Program-made: the position numbers and the translations under genes | Shown: piece after piece, positions 41,081 to 52,635 of the stretch | How positions within the stretch are numbered: the first letter of the stretch is position 1 | Layout: each line of letters starts with the position of its first letter | Origin: Bathymodiolus brooksi | Lineage: Eukaryota > Mollusca > Bivalvia > Mytilida > Modiolidae | Direction of reading: 5' to 3' | Assembly: GCA_963680875.1 (NCBI GenBank) | Contig: OY804582.1 | Coordinates: forward strand, 53,338,646 to 53,402,645 | Length of the DNA stretch: 64,000 nt | Notes under the pieces: generated by a model | What the model was told of the DNA's origin: nothing | What the model saw: the letters and a program-made list of their open reading frames with translations, nothing else | Database searches by the model: none

Positions 41081-44000
41081 TCCCCTCTACCTCTTTGGAT
41101 TGTCTCTCATTCTACGATTTACGTCATCCCTCTACGCCTTTGGATTGTCTCATTCTACGATTTACATCATCCCTCTACTCCTTTGGATTGTTTTTCATTC
41201 TATGATTTATGTCTCCCCTCTAGCTCTTTGGATTGTCTCTCACTGTACGATTTACGTCATCCCTCTATCCCTTTGTATTTTCTCTCATTCTACGATTTAC
41301 GTCATCCCTCTACCCCTTTGGATTGTCTCTCATTCTACGATTTATGTCTCCCCTCTACCCCTTAGCATTGTCTCTCATTCTACTATTTACATCTCCCCTC
41401 TACCCCTTTGGATTGTCATTCATTCTGCGATTTGCGTCTCCTTTCTACCCCTTTGTATTGTCTCTCATTCTACGATTTAGGTCTTCCCTCTACCCCTTTG
41501 GATTGTCTCTCATTCTACGATTTACGTCTTCCCTCTACCCATTTGGATTGTCTCATTCTACGATTTACGTCATCCCTCTACTCCTTTGGATTGTTTTTCA
41601 TTCTATGATTTATGTCTCCCCTCTACCTCTTTGGATTGTCTCTCATTCTACGATTTGCGTCTCCTTTCTACCCCTTTGGATTGTCTCTCATTCTACGATT
41701 TACATCTCCCCTCTACCCCTTTAGATTGTCTCTCGGTCTACGATTTACGTCTCCCCTCTACCCCTTTGGATTGTCTCTCATTCTACGATTTACGTCTCCC
41801 CTCTACCCCTTTTGATTGTCTCTCACTCTACGATTTACGTCTCCCCTCTACCCCTTAGGATTGTCTCTCATTCTACGATTAACATCTCCCCTCTACCCCT
41901 TTGAATTGTCTTTCATTCTGCGATTTGCGTCTCCTTTCTACCCCTTTGGATTGTATCTCATTCTACGATTTACGTCTTCCCTCTACCCCTTTGGATTGTC
42001 TCTCATTCTACGATTTACGTCTTCCCTCTACCCATTTGGATTGTCTCTCATTCTACGATTTACGTCCTCCCTCTACCCCTTTAGATTGTCTCTCATTCTA
42101 CGATTTACGTCTTCCCTCTACCCATTTGGATTGTCTCATTCTACGATTTACGTCATCCCTCTACTCCTTTGGATTGTTTTTCATTCTATGATTTATGTCT
42201 CCCCTCTACCTCTTTGGATTGTCTCTCATTCTACGATTTGCGTCTCCTTTCTACCCCTTTGGATTGTCTCTCATTCTACGATTTACATCTCCCTTCTACC
42301 CCTTTAGATTGTTTCTCATTCTACGATTTACGTCTCCCCTCTACCCCTTTGGATTGTCTCTCATTCTACGATTTACATCTCCCCTCTACCCCTTTAGATT
42401 ATCTCTCACTCTACGATTTACGTCTCCCCTCTACCCCTTTGGATTGTCTCTCATTCTACGATTTACGTCTCCCCTCTACCCATTTGGATTGTCTCATTCT
42501 ACGATTTACGTCATCCCTCTACTCCTTTGGATTGTTTTTCATTCTATGATTTATGTCTCCCCTCTACCTCTTTGGATTGTCTCTCATTCTACGATTTGCG
42601 TCTCCTTTCTACCCCTTTGGATTGTCTCTCATTCTACGATTTACATCTCCCCTCTACCCCTTTAGATTGTCTCTCATTCTACGATTTACGTCTCCCCTCT
42701 ACCCCTTTGGATTGTCTCTCACTCTACGATGTACGTCTCCTTTCTACCCCTTTGGATTGTCTCATTCTACGATTTACGTCTTCCCTCTACCCATTTGGAT
42801 TGTCTCTTTCTACGATTTACGTCATCCCTCTACTCCTTTGGATTGTTTTTCATTCTGTGATTTATGTCTCCCCTCTACCTCTTTGGATTGTCTCTCATTC
42901 TACGATTTACGTCATCCCTCTACGCCTTTGGATTGTCTCATTCTACGATTTACGTCATCCCTCTACTCCTTTGGATTGTTTTTCATTCTATGATTTATGT
43001 CTCCCCTCTAGCTCTTTGGATTGTCTCTCATTCTACGATTTACGTCTCCCCTCTACCCCTTTTGATTGTCTCTCATTCTACAATTTACGTCATCCGTCTA
43101 CCTCTTTGGATTTTCTCTCATTCTACGATTTACGTTATCGCTCTACCCTTTGGATTTTCTCTCATTCTACGATTTACGTCATCCCTCTACCCCTTTGGAT
43201 TGTCTCTCATTCTACGATTTACGTCTCCTCTCTACCCCTTTGGATTGTCTCTCACTCTACGATTTACGTCTCCCCTATACCCCTTTGGATTGTCTCTCAT
43301 TCTACGATTTACTTCTTCCCTCTACCCCTTTGGATTGTCTCTCATTCTACGATTTACGTCTCCACTCTACCCCTTTGGATTGTCTCTCATTCTACGATTT
43401 ACGTCGTCCCTCTACCCTTTTGGATTGTCTCTCATTCTACGATTTACGTCATCCGTCTACCCCTTTGGATTGTCTCTCATTCTACGATTTACGTCTCCCC
43501 CTACCCCTTTGGATTGTCTCTCATTCTACGATTTACGTCTCCTTTCTACCCCTTTGGATTGTCTCTCATTCTACGATTTACGTCTTCCCTCTACTCCTTT
43601 GGATTGTTTTTCATTCTATGATTTATGTCTCCCCTCTACCTCTTTGGATTGTCTCTCATTCTACGATTTACGTCATCCCTCTACCCCTTTTGATTGTCTC
43701 TCATTCTACAATTTACGTCATCCGTCTACCCCTTTGGATTTTCTCTCATTCTACGATTTACGTCGTCCCTCTACCCCTTTGGATTGTCTCTCATTCTACG
43801 ATTTACGTCATCCCTCTACCCCTTTGGATTGTCTCTCATTCTACGACTTACGTCGTCCCTCTACTCTTTTGGATTGTCTCTCATTCTACGATTTACGTCA
43901 TCCGTCTACCCCTTTGGATTGTCTCTCATTCTACGATTTACGTCTCCCCCTACCCCTTTGGATTGTCTCTCATTCTACGATTTACGTCTCCTTTCTACCC

Positions 44001-47000
44001 TTTGGATTGTCTCTCATTCTACGATTTACGTCTTCCCTCTACCCATTTGGATTGTCTCTTTCTACGATTTACGTCATCCCTCTACTTCTTTGGATTGTTT
44101 TTCATTCTATGATTTATGTCTCCCCTCTACCTCTTTGGATTGTCTCTCATTCTACGATTTACGTCATCCCTCTACCCCTTTTGATTGTCTCTCATTCTAC
44201 AATTTACGTCATCCGTCTACCCCTTTGGATTTTCTCTCATTCTACGATTTACGTCTCCCCTCTACGCCTTTTGGTTTGTCTCTCATTCTACGATTTACGT
44301 CATCCCTCTACCCCTTTGGATTGTCTCTCATTCTACGATTTACGTCATCCCTCTACTCCTTTGGATTGTTTTTCATTCTATGATTTATGTCTCCCCTCTA
44401 CCCCTTTGGATTGTCTCTCATTCTACGATTTACGTCATCCCTCTACTCCTTTGGATTGTTTTTCATTCTACGATTTACATCTCCCCTCTACCCCTTTGGA
44501 TTGTCTCTCATTCTACAATTTACGTCATCCCTCTACCCCTTTGGATTGTCTCTCATTCTACGATTTACGTCATCCCTCTACCCCTTTGGATTGTCTCTCA
44601 TTCTACGATTTACGTCATCCCTCTACTCCTTTGGATTGTTTTTCATTCTATGATTTATGTCTCCCGTCTACCCCTTTGGATTGTCTCTCATTCTACGATT
44701 TACGTCATCCCTCTACTCCTTTGGATTGTTTTTCATTCTACGATTTACATCTCCCCTCTACCCCTTTGGATTGTCTCTCATTCTACAATTTACGTCATCC
44801 CTCTACCCCTTTGGATTGTCTCTCATTCTGTGATTTACGTCTCCTCTGTACCCCTTTGGATTGTCTCTCATTCTACGATTTACGTCATCCCTCTACCCCT
44901 TTGGATTGTCTCTCATTCTACGATTTACGTCATCGCTCTTACCATTTGGATTGTCTCTCATTCTACGATTTACGTCATCCCTCTACCCCTTTGGATTGTC
45001 TCTCATTCTACGATTTACGTCATCCGTCTACCCCTTTGGATTGTCTCTCATTCTACGATTTACGTCTCCTTTCTACCCCTTTGGATTGTCTCTCATTCTA
45101 CGATTTACGTCTCCTTTCTACCCCTTTGGATTGTCTCTCATTCTACGATTTACGTCATCCGTCTACCCCTTTGGATTGTCTCTCATTCTACGATTTACAT
45201 CTCCCCTCTACCTCTTTGGATTGTCTCTCATTCTACGATTTACGTCATCCCTCTACCCCTTTGGATAATCTCTCATTCTACGATTTACGTCATCCCTCTA
45301 TCCCTTTGGATTGTCTCTCATTCTACGATTTACGTCATCCGTCTACCCCTTTGGATTGTCTCTCATTCTACGATTTACATCGTCCCTCTACCCCTTTGGA
45401 TTGTCTCTCATTCTACGATTTACGTCATCCGTCTACCCCTTTGGATTGTCTCTCATTCTACGATTTACGTCTCCCCCTACCCCTTTGGATTGTCTCTCAT
45501 TCTACGATTTACGTCATCCCTCTACCCCTTTGGATTGTCTCTCATTCTACGATTTACGTCATCCCTCTATCCCTTTGGATTGTCTCTCATTCTACGATTT
45601 ACGTCATCCGTCTACCCCTTTGGATTGTCTCTCATTCTACGATTTACGTCTCCCCCTACCCCTTTGGATTGTCTCTCATTCTACGATTTACGTCTCCTTT
45701 CTACCCCTTTGGATTGTCTCTCATTCTACGATTTACGTCTTCCCTCTACTCCTTTGGATTGTTTTTCATTCTATGATTTATGTCTCCCCTCTACCTCTTT
45801 GGATTGTCTCTCATTCTACGATTTACGTCTCCCCATACCCATTTGGATTGTCTCTCATTCTACAATTTACGTCATCCCTCTACCCCTTTGGATTGTCTCT
45901 CAATCTACGATTTACGTCTTCCCTCTACCCCTTTGGATTGTCTCTCATTCTACGATTTACGTCTCCCCTCTACCCCTTTGGATTTTCTCTCATTCTACGA
46001 TTTACGTCATCCCTCTACACCTTTGGATTGTCTCTCATTCTACGATTTACGACTCCCTTCTACTCCTTTGGATTGTCTCTCATTCTACGATTTACGTCTC
46101 CCCTCTACCCCTTTGTGTTGTTTCTCATTCTACGATTTACGTCTCCCCTCTACCCCTTTGGATTTTCTCTCATTCTACAATTTACGTCATCCCTCTACCC
46201 CTTTGGATTGTCTCTCATTCTACGATTTACGTCTCCCCTCTACCCCTTTGGATTTTCTCTCATTCTACGATGTACGTCATCCCTCTACACCTTTGGATTG
46301 TCTCTCATTCTACGATTTACGACTCCCTTCTACTCCTTTGGATTGTCTCTCATTCTACGATTTACGTCTCCCCTCTACCCCTTTGTGTTGTTTCTCATTC
46401 TACGATTTACGTCTCCCCTCTACCCCTTTGGATTGTCTCTCATTCTACGATTTACGTCATCCCTCTACCCCTTTGGATTGTCTCTCATTCTACGATTTAC
46501 GTCTCCCCTCTACCCCTTTGGATTGTCTCTCACTCTACGATTTACGTCTCCCTTCTACACCTTTGGATTGTCTCTCATTCTACGATTTACGTCTCCCCTC
46601 TACCCCTTTGGATTGTCTCTCACTCTACGATTTACGTCTCCCTTCTACACCTTTGGATTGTCTCTCATTCTACGATTTACGTCGTCCCTCTACCCCTTTG
46701 GATTGTCTCTCACTCTACGATTTACGTCTCCCCTCTACCCCTTTGTGTTGTTTCTCATTCTACGATTTACGTCTCCCCTCTACCCCTTTGGATTGTCTCT
46801 CATTCTACGATTTACGTCATCCGTCTACCCCTTTGGATTGTCTCTCATTCTACGATTTACGTCATCCCTCTACCCCTTTGGATTGTCTCTCATTCTACGA
46901 TTTACGTCATCCCTCTACCCCTTTGGATTGTCTCTCATTCTACGATTTACGTCTCCCCTCTACCCCTTTGGATTTTCTCTCACTCTACGATTTACGTCAT

Positions 47001-48180
47001 CCGTCTACCCCTTTGGATTGTCTCTCATTCTACGATTTACGTCTCCCCTCTAACCCTTTGGATTGTCTCTCACTCTACGATTAACGTCTCCCGTCTACCC
47101 CTTTGGATTGTCTCTCATTCTACGATTTACGTCTCCCCCCTACCCCTTTGGATTGTCTCTCACTCTACGATTTACGTCATCCGTCTACCCCTTTGGATTT
47201 TCTCTCACTCTACGATTTACATCATCCCTCTACCCCTTTGGATTGTCTCTCATTCTACGATTTACGTCTCCCCCCTACCCCTTTGGATTGTCTCTCATTC
47301 TACAATTTACGTCATCCGTCTACCCCTTTGATTGTCTCTCATTCTATGATTTACGTCTCCCCTCTACCCCTTTGGATTGTCTCTCACTCTACGATTTACG
47401 TCTCCCTTCTACACCTTTGGATTGTCTCTCATTCTACGATTTACGTCTCCCCTCTACCCCTTTGGATTGTCTCTCACTCTACGATTTACGTCTCCCTTCT
47501 ACACCTTTGGATTGTCTCTCACTCTACGATTTACGTCATCCCTCTACCCCTTTGGATTGTCTCACATTCTACGATTTACGTCTCCCCTCTACCCCTTTGG
47601 ATTGTCTCTCACTCTACGATTTACGTCTCCCTTCTACACCTTTGGATTGTCTCTCACTCTACGATTTACGTCATCCCTCCACCCCTTTGGATTGTCTCTC
47701 ATTCTACGATTTACGTCTCCCCTCTACCCCTTTGGATTGCCTCTCATTCTACGATTTACGTCTCCTCCCTACCCTTTTGGATTTTCTCTCATTCTACGAT
47801 TTACGTCTCCCTTCTACACCTTTGGATTGTCTCTCACTCTACGATTTACGTCATCCCTCTACCCCTTTGGATTGTCTCACATTCTACGATTTACGTCTCC
47901 CCTCTACCCCTTTGGATTGTCTCTCATTCTACGATTTACGTCTCCCCCCTACCCCTTTGGATTGTCTCTCATTCTACAATTTACGTCATCCGTCTACCCC
48001 TTTGGATTGTCTCTCATTCTATGATTTACGTCTCCCCTCTACCCCTTTGGATTGTCTCTCATTCTATGATTTACGTCTCCCCCCTACCTCTTTGGATTGT
48101 CTCTCATTCTACGATTTACGTCATCCCTCTACCCCTTTGGATTTTCTCTCATTCTGTGATTTACGTCTCCCCTCTACCCC

Positions 48181-48240
48181 TTTGGATTGTCTCTCATTCT
48201 TCGATTCACGTTTTCCCTCTACCCCTTTGGTATCTTCACC
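48181..48240 (+). repeat. Degenerate right end of the satellite array
   Basis: The last complete monomer carries several changes not seen inside the array (TTCTTCGATTCACG, GTTTTCCC). The next unit stops at CTACCCCTTTGG, after which the sequence TATCTTCACC is unrelated. Decay of the terminal units is what is expected where unequal exchange is rare. The junction is at about 48230. Confidence 0.9.
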
Positions 48241-48300
48241 TTTTTGATTTTTACATGTCTTAGAGCTGATGAACCGTGGAATGTTTTCGTAAAAATACCT

Positions 48301-48485
48301 CAGTTTTATTGGTGGAGGAAACCGGAGGACCCGGGGAAAACCACCAACCTGTCGCATTTCACTGACAAACTTTATCACATATTGTACACCTCGCCCCGAT
48401 TGAGATCCGAACTCACAACTCCAGTGGTGATAGGCACTGATTGTATATGTAGTTGTAAATCCAACTACCATACGATAACGGCCAC
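48301..48485 (-). mobile_element. SINE family 1 copy, partial, beside the array end
   Basis: The reverse complement matches the family-1 SINE: a head with GGCCGTTATCGTATGG, a B-box-like GAGTTCGGATC, then the GACAGGT and CTCCGG body and the CCACCAATAAAACTG stretch. The 3' module and tail are missing and the extreme 5' end is short. It starts only 70 bp after the satellite ends. No target duplication is visible. Confidence 0.8.
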
Positions 48486-48856
48486 ATATCTTGTCCATAT
48501 AAGGTACATGTGTACCGTACAATCCGGACACACTAGAAACAATATCTACATTTTTATAAATGAAATATGCCAGTGATTTGTTTGTTTGTATGTTTTCGTT
48601 TGTTTGTGCTTTTGTTTATTTCTTCAAACTTAATTTTATGTTTTTATGTACTTAAATAATGATTTTATAACATAAACATGTTCTTATGATATTAAGATTA
48701 ATTTACATTGAAATGTACACTTCAAACCGAAATATATTAAATTCAAGCTTTCTGTTTATCAATTAAACAAACCTGTCGAAATTGAGTAGAATTACGTGTT
48801 TGTAAGAAATAATACTACGTTGTACATTTAGAAGAGGTCGATTTCCTTACTTTCAC
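48486..48856. other. Unannotated AT-rich spacer
   Basis: No open frame, exon or repeat is recognised. The stretch is AT-rich with TTTGTTTG runs near 48580-48620. Confidence 0.6.
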
Positions 48857-49090
48857 GGGGTCGTCGTGGCCGTGATCGTATGGTAGTTGTATTTACAACT
48901 ACATATGCAATCAGTGTCTCTCACCACTGGAGTTGTGAGTTCGAATCTCGATCAGGGCGAGGTGTACAACATTATGTGATAAGGTTTGTCAGTGACTTGC
49001 GACAGGTCGGTGGTTTTCTCCGGGTCCTCCGGTTTCCTCCACCAATAAAACTTACTGCCACGATATAACTGTTAACGCTGTTGAATGTTG
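48857..49090 (+). mobile_element. SINE family 1 copy, near full length
   Basis: It begins with GGGGTCGTCGTGGCC, followed by a tRNA-like head with a good B box (GAGTTCGAATC, 48937-48947). The body includes GACTTGCGACAGG and GGTTTTCTCCGGG, then CCACCAATAAAAC and a decayed 3' module (CACGATATAAC). The internal B box suggests RNA polymerase III transcription, as for other tRNA-derived SINEs. The 3' tail has decayed and no target duplication was found. Confidence 0.85.
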
Positions 49091-49271
49091 TGAGCACACA
49101 ATTACATATCAAGATTTTAATAGATATGAGCTTTCATATTTGCATTCCACAAATTTAGAAATCAGAATTCAACAACAATCACTGTCTTTTATTTACATAT
49201 ATATGCAACACAGCCTGTTTTTGTTCATTTTAATCTCCACTGACTAATCTTCATTAGCATAAAGTACATTC

Positions 49272-49653
49272 ATATATGGGCCAACCGCAATGGTTGGCGT
49301 GCTCAACTAGAGTACGGTAGATCGTGGGTTCGAGCCCCGATCGGGTCAAACCAAAGACTACAAATTGGTATTTGTTGCTTTTCCGTTAAGCACGCAGCAT
49401 TAAGGAGACAGAGCAAAGACTGGTTGGCTCGGAATCAGGATAATGTGTCCGAGTGAGGCAACATGTCTATCCGCGGACTGTTGTTTCAGTGAGCTAGTAC
49501 TATGAAAATCCAACTAAGCGTGTTGGTCTAGTACAAAGCGGACCTCATCATCATTTCATTGAAAATTAACTTGTTCGCGCCATGATACAGCTGAAAAATG
49601 CTGAGTTGGCGTTAAACAACAATCACTCACTCACTCACTCACTTATATATGGG
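49272..49653 (+). mobile_element. SINE family 2, intact, with 9-bp target duplication
   Basis: The body spans about 49281-49644 and is flanked by direct copies of ATATATGGG (49272-49280 and 49645-49653). The tRNA-like head has a strong B box (GGTTCGAGCCC, 49327-49337). A unique body follows (TTGGCTCGGAATC, GCGGACTGTTG, GGTCTAGTAC). The element ends in a 3' module shared with family 1 (CCATGATACAGCTG, GGCGTTAAAC) and a (CACT)n tail. Head, body, tail and duplication make this a clear retrotransposed SINE of about 364 bp. Confidence 0.9.
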
Positions 49654-50862
49654 TCAATGATTACATTTAATCAAACATCTAAGACCAGACGCTCTAAAAT
49701 TAGACAACTATCAAAGCTTTGCTAAAAGATTTGTGGGATTATCTGACTGTCCTGTCGGATTATCGGGTTGTCTGACGACTATTGGGGCGTCGGGTTATAG
49801 GTCAGGTCTCTGTTTTTAGTGTTGAGGCCATAATCTGTTCTGATAACCTACATACATTGTATATAATAAGACTATTATCAAGTAATAGACTTCTGCCACG
49901 GGCTAGACACTGTCGTCAAATGATTCGTCAGCTTCCGGTTATGTCAGCTCAGCATGATTGGCATACAGTAGACGACCAAAAAAAAGTATTATGATCATAT
50001 AGTGTTATTATATCTTGAAACCAGAAAATATTGTTATCAGTTGATTCTTTTTTGCTTGTTGCTGTGGTTACCCTTATCGATTACTCAGATATGGATAAAA
50101 TGATGGACACAAACAATAACAAATGCTAATAATGAGCTTGTAATCATAAAATAAAGCTATGAAAAAGTAGTTTATATATGTAATTAAAGAACGCAAATCC
50201 TTTGTAATGCTTAGATAAATGATGCTTTACACTGGTGTTCTATCAGGAATAGTTTTAGACAAAGCCGGAATTTAAAAACATCTGTTGACATCAAGTTTTA
50301 GGCTATACCTAGTTACTAATTGTCATTTCCTCTGAAAAACTATATCTTTAAGTAAAATAATCATTTATTAATCATTTTTTTCATTTTTTGGTAACATTTC
50401 ATTTATTCGTAAATGCAATATATAGCGATTTTTCAGTTGTTTGTTTAAATGTTTTTGATGTCAGATTCTGTATATAACTTTTAGAAATAACCTAATTTCA
50501 CATCGCAAAAAGCAATGATATTTGGACAAAAAAATGAAAATAATAAAATACCAATCATAAAGCATCATAAACCAGAACATTATGTATACAGGATATTCAT
50601 CAAAACTTACGAAAATTGTCTGTGTGACTGTCTTCTTTAAAAAATACCGCTTTATAACTTGACGGATGTTGATGAAACATTTTCAACCGGAGCCCTTTCA
50701 CTGCATGTATTTACTAGTAGGTGTTCATGACCCATATTTCCATAGCATGCAAATTTACATACCTATGCAAATGCGTTCATGGGGGGGGGGGGGGGGGGAG
50801 AGTCCGTGTCACGTGTTGTGTATATAAAGTAATCCTTACTATCTGCAATCCCGTTATGTATG
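49654..50862. other. Unannotated intergenic sequence with a G20 run
   Basis: No gene is recognised. The only distinctive feature is a homopolymer of 20 G at 50779-50798. The short open frames here start and stop without conserved motifs. Confidence 0.6.
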
Positions 50863-51106
50863 TATATATTTCGGTTTGTTTGATGGTGTTTAATGCCACT
50901 TTCAACAATATTTCAGTTAAATCGTGGCGGTCAGTTTTATTGGTGGAGGAAACCGGAGGACTCGGAGAAAACCAATAAAGTTGTTAACCTCGCCCTAATC
51001 GAGATTCGAACTCGCAACTTCACTAGTGATTGCCACTTATTGCATAGGTAGCTGTAAATCCAACTACCATACGATCACGGCCACGATGACCCCTTATATA
51101 TTTTGG
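50863..51106 (-). mobile_element. SINE family 1, full length, with 12-bp target duplication
   Basis: The body (about 50875-51094) read on the - strand runs from GGGGTCATCGTGGCC through a tRNA-like head with GAGTTCGAATC and the CTCCGG body to CGCCACGATTTAAC and GGCATTAAACACC. Flanks are TATATATTTCGG (50863-50874) and TATATATTTTGG (51095-51106), a 12-bp duplication with one mismatch. This copy fixes the ends of family 1 at about 220 bp. Confidence 0.88.
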
Positions 51107-52126
51107 TTATTCTGTTTCCTGGTCTATTTCAATTTCGATCATTGTTTTATGGATTGGTAGGACAATTCTGTGGGGGGGGGGGGAGAATATTTTGAATGTG
51201 TAGTTCTATTTCGGAACGTCCCCTCTGTAAACTGGGGAATTTAGTACCCACCCCCTGTAATTCACATGATGGTACTTACCATCACATTATTCTGAGATTC
51301 CAGTCCAAACTATCACATAATGGTCGGCTAAAGACATGGTCTCCCGTCTTGCACCTGTCAATTTATTCACTTTGATGTTTACACGTGTTCAGTTCCGTCA
51401 GTAAAGCAGGTAAATCTCATATATAAAAATATATATAGCGTAGATACATGTTTACATTCTTGTGTAAGAGAACGCTGTGTGCATAATATATACATGTATA
51501 TGCACATTTAATAGTGCACTGTGAGAAAACAATGCATTAACAAATTGCATTATATTGTACATTTGCTCCAATCAACAATAATCATTACTTATCTTCTCTG
51601 AATCATTCCCAGTATTTCAGGATATTTTGCCTTATTTCGTAGTCGTAATGTCGTATAATATGCATTTGGTTATTGATTTGATCAATACTGAGTTGCTGAA
51701 AGTCAAAGGATGTCGTCAAAATCACCATCATCCTTGCTTAACGTCAATTGATAAATTAATTGGAAATTTCACGGTGTATCTCCGTACAGCGGAAATTGAT
51801 GATGGTGTACCGTAGATTGAGGTTGGATGTACCGTAAATTGCTATAGTTGAAGAGAATATTCAAGAGTCGGGTAGGATTTCTCTTTATATATTGGTATGT
51901 TTCGTAAACTATAATTGAATAGCATTTCCTGATGCAAGCAACTTTCTTGTAAATAATATTTATCAGAATATACTTTGTAAAACCAAGGATATATAATACC
52001 ACAGAACTACACTATCCACACAATTTGTTCATGAAATCTATAAAATATTTAGATGTACCGAAATTCAAAAGTATATTTGGTATTTGTCACGGGTGTGTAA
52101 TTATTCTTTCCTTAAAATGTGATATT
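51107..52126. other. Unannotated intergenic sequence
   Basis: A 12-G run lies at 51172-51183 and several short TATATA tracts follow. No exon, RNA gene or mobile element is recognised. Confidence 0.6.
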
Positions 52127-52208
52127 TCATGAAGAAATAACACCACGATATAGCTGAAATACTGCTAAAGTTGATGTTAAACATCAATCAATCAATCATG
52201 AAGAAATA
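52127..52208 (+). mobile_element. SINE 3'-module-only insertion with 13-bp target duplication
   Basis: A 56-bp insert (52140-52195) holds only the shared SINE 3' module (CACCACGATATAGCTG, then GATGTTAAAC) and a short ATCAATCAATCA tail. It is flanked by perfect 13-bp direct repeats TCATGAAGAAATA (52127-52139 and 52196-52208). The missing head and body with an intact 3' end fits strong 5' truncation during target-primed reverse transcription. It could derive from either SINE family or from a partner LINE with the same tail. Confidence 0.88.
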
Positions 52209-52295
52209 CTTGTTTACAACGTGCTGTATTGTAAATTGTTATTTAGTGTGCCGGATATTGCAGAAATTAATAAATACGATGTACTGCAAATTACC

Positions 52296-52635
52296 GAGAG
52301 TGAGTGAGTGAGTGAATGCTTGTTGTTTATCGACAACTCAGCAATATTTCAGCTATATTATGGCGAGAACAAGTTAATTTTTAATGAGATGATGATGAGG
52401 TCCGCTTTGTACTAGACCAACACGCTTAGTACGATTTTTCTAGTGCTAGTTCACTGAAACAACAGTCCGCGGATAGACCTGTCGCCTCATTCGGACACAT
52501 TATATCTGATTCCGAGCCAACCAGTCATTGCTATTTCTCCTTTATGCTGTGTGCTTACTGGAGAAGCAACAAATACCAATTGCATAGTCTTTGGTTTGAC
52601 CCGATCGGGACTCGAGTCGAGCACGCTATGAATTG
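52296..52635 (-). mobile_element. SINE family 2 copy, near full length
   Basis: Read on the - strand it has a head with CGAGTCCCGATCGGGTCA, the body markers TTGGCTCGGAATC, GCGGACTGTTG and GGTCTAGTAC, the 3' module (CCATAATATAGCTG) and a (CACT)n tail. The 5' head is shortened near 52620 relative to the copy at 49281. A target duplication is only hinted at. Confidence 0.85.

Larger units (their letters stand above)
1..48230 (+). repeat. 45-bp satellite array with higher-order structure
   Basis: The whole stretch is a head-to-tail tandem array of a 45-bp monomer, about 1,070 copies, with no other sequence inside it. Each unit contains, in order, CTACCCCTTT, GGATTGTCTC, TCATTCTACG, ATTTACGTC and a variable CATCCCT-like end. 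The + strand is strongly pyrimidine-rich: the consensus has 15 C, 18 T, 7 A and 5 G. There are two CpG sites per unit. Most monomers are exactly 45 bp up to about position 6000; later, 43-, 44- and 46-bp variants appear (for example GTCTCATTC, CTACCCTTTGG, GCCTTTTGG). The variable end defines recurring monomer types (CATCCCT, CTCCCCT, CTCCTTT, CGTCCCT, CTTCCCT, CATCCGT, CATCGCT). The left edge lies outside the window. All forward frames are open because 45 is a multiple of 3; I see no sign that it encodes protein. Confidence 0.99.

Noticed and set aside
1..48230. CRISPR array
   Set aside because: There are no unique spacers; the whole 45-bp unit is repeated, and the window is eukaryotic.
1..48230. 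CENP-B box or other known centromere motif in the monomer
   Set aside because: No sequence resembling the CENP-B box core is present in the monomer; a centromeric role is not supported by sequence.
48121..48531. A 136-codon minus-strand open frame running out of the array end
   Set aside because: It joins SINE sequence to array sequence and stays open only because the terminal monomers lost their usual minus-strand TAG.
49281..49360. A tRNA gene
   Set aside because: The B box and head are tRNA-like but no cloverleaf can be built, and the sequence continues into a SINE body and tail with flanking duplication.
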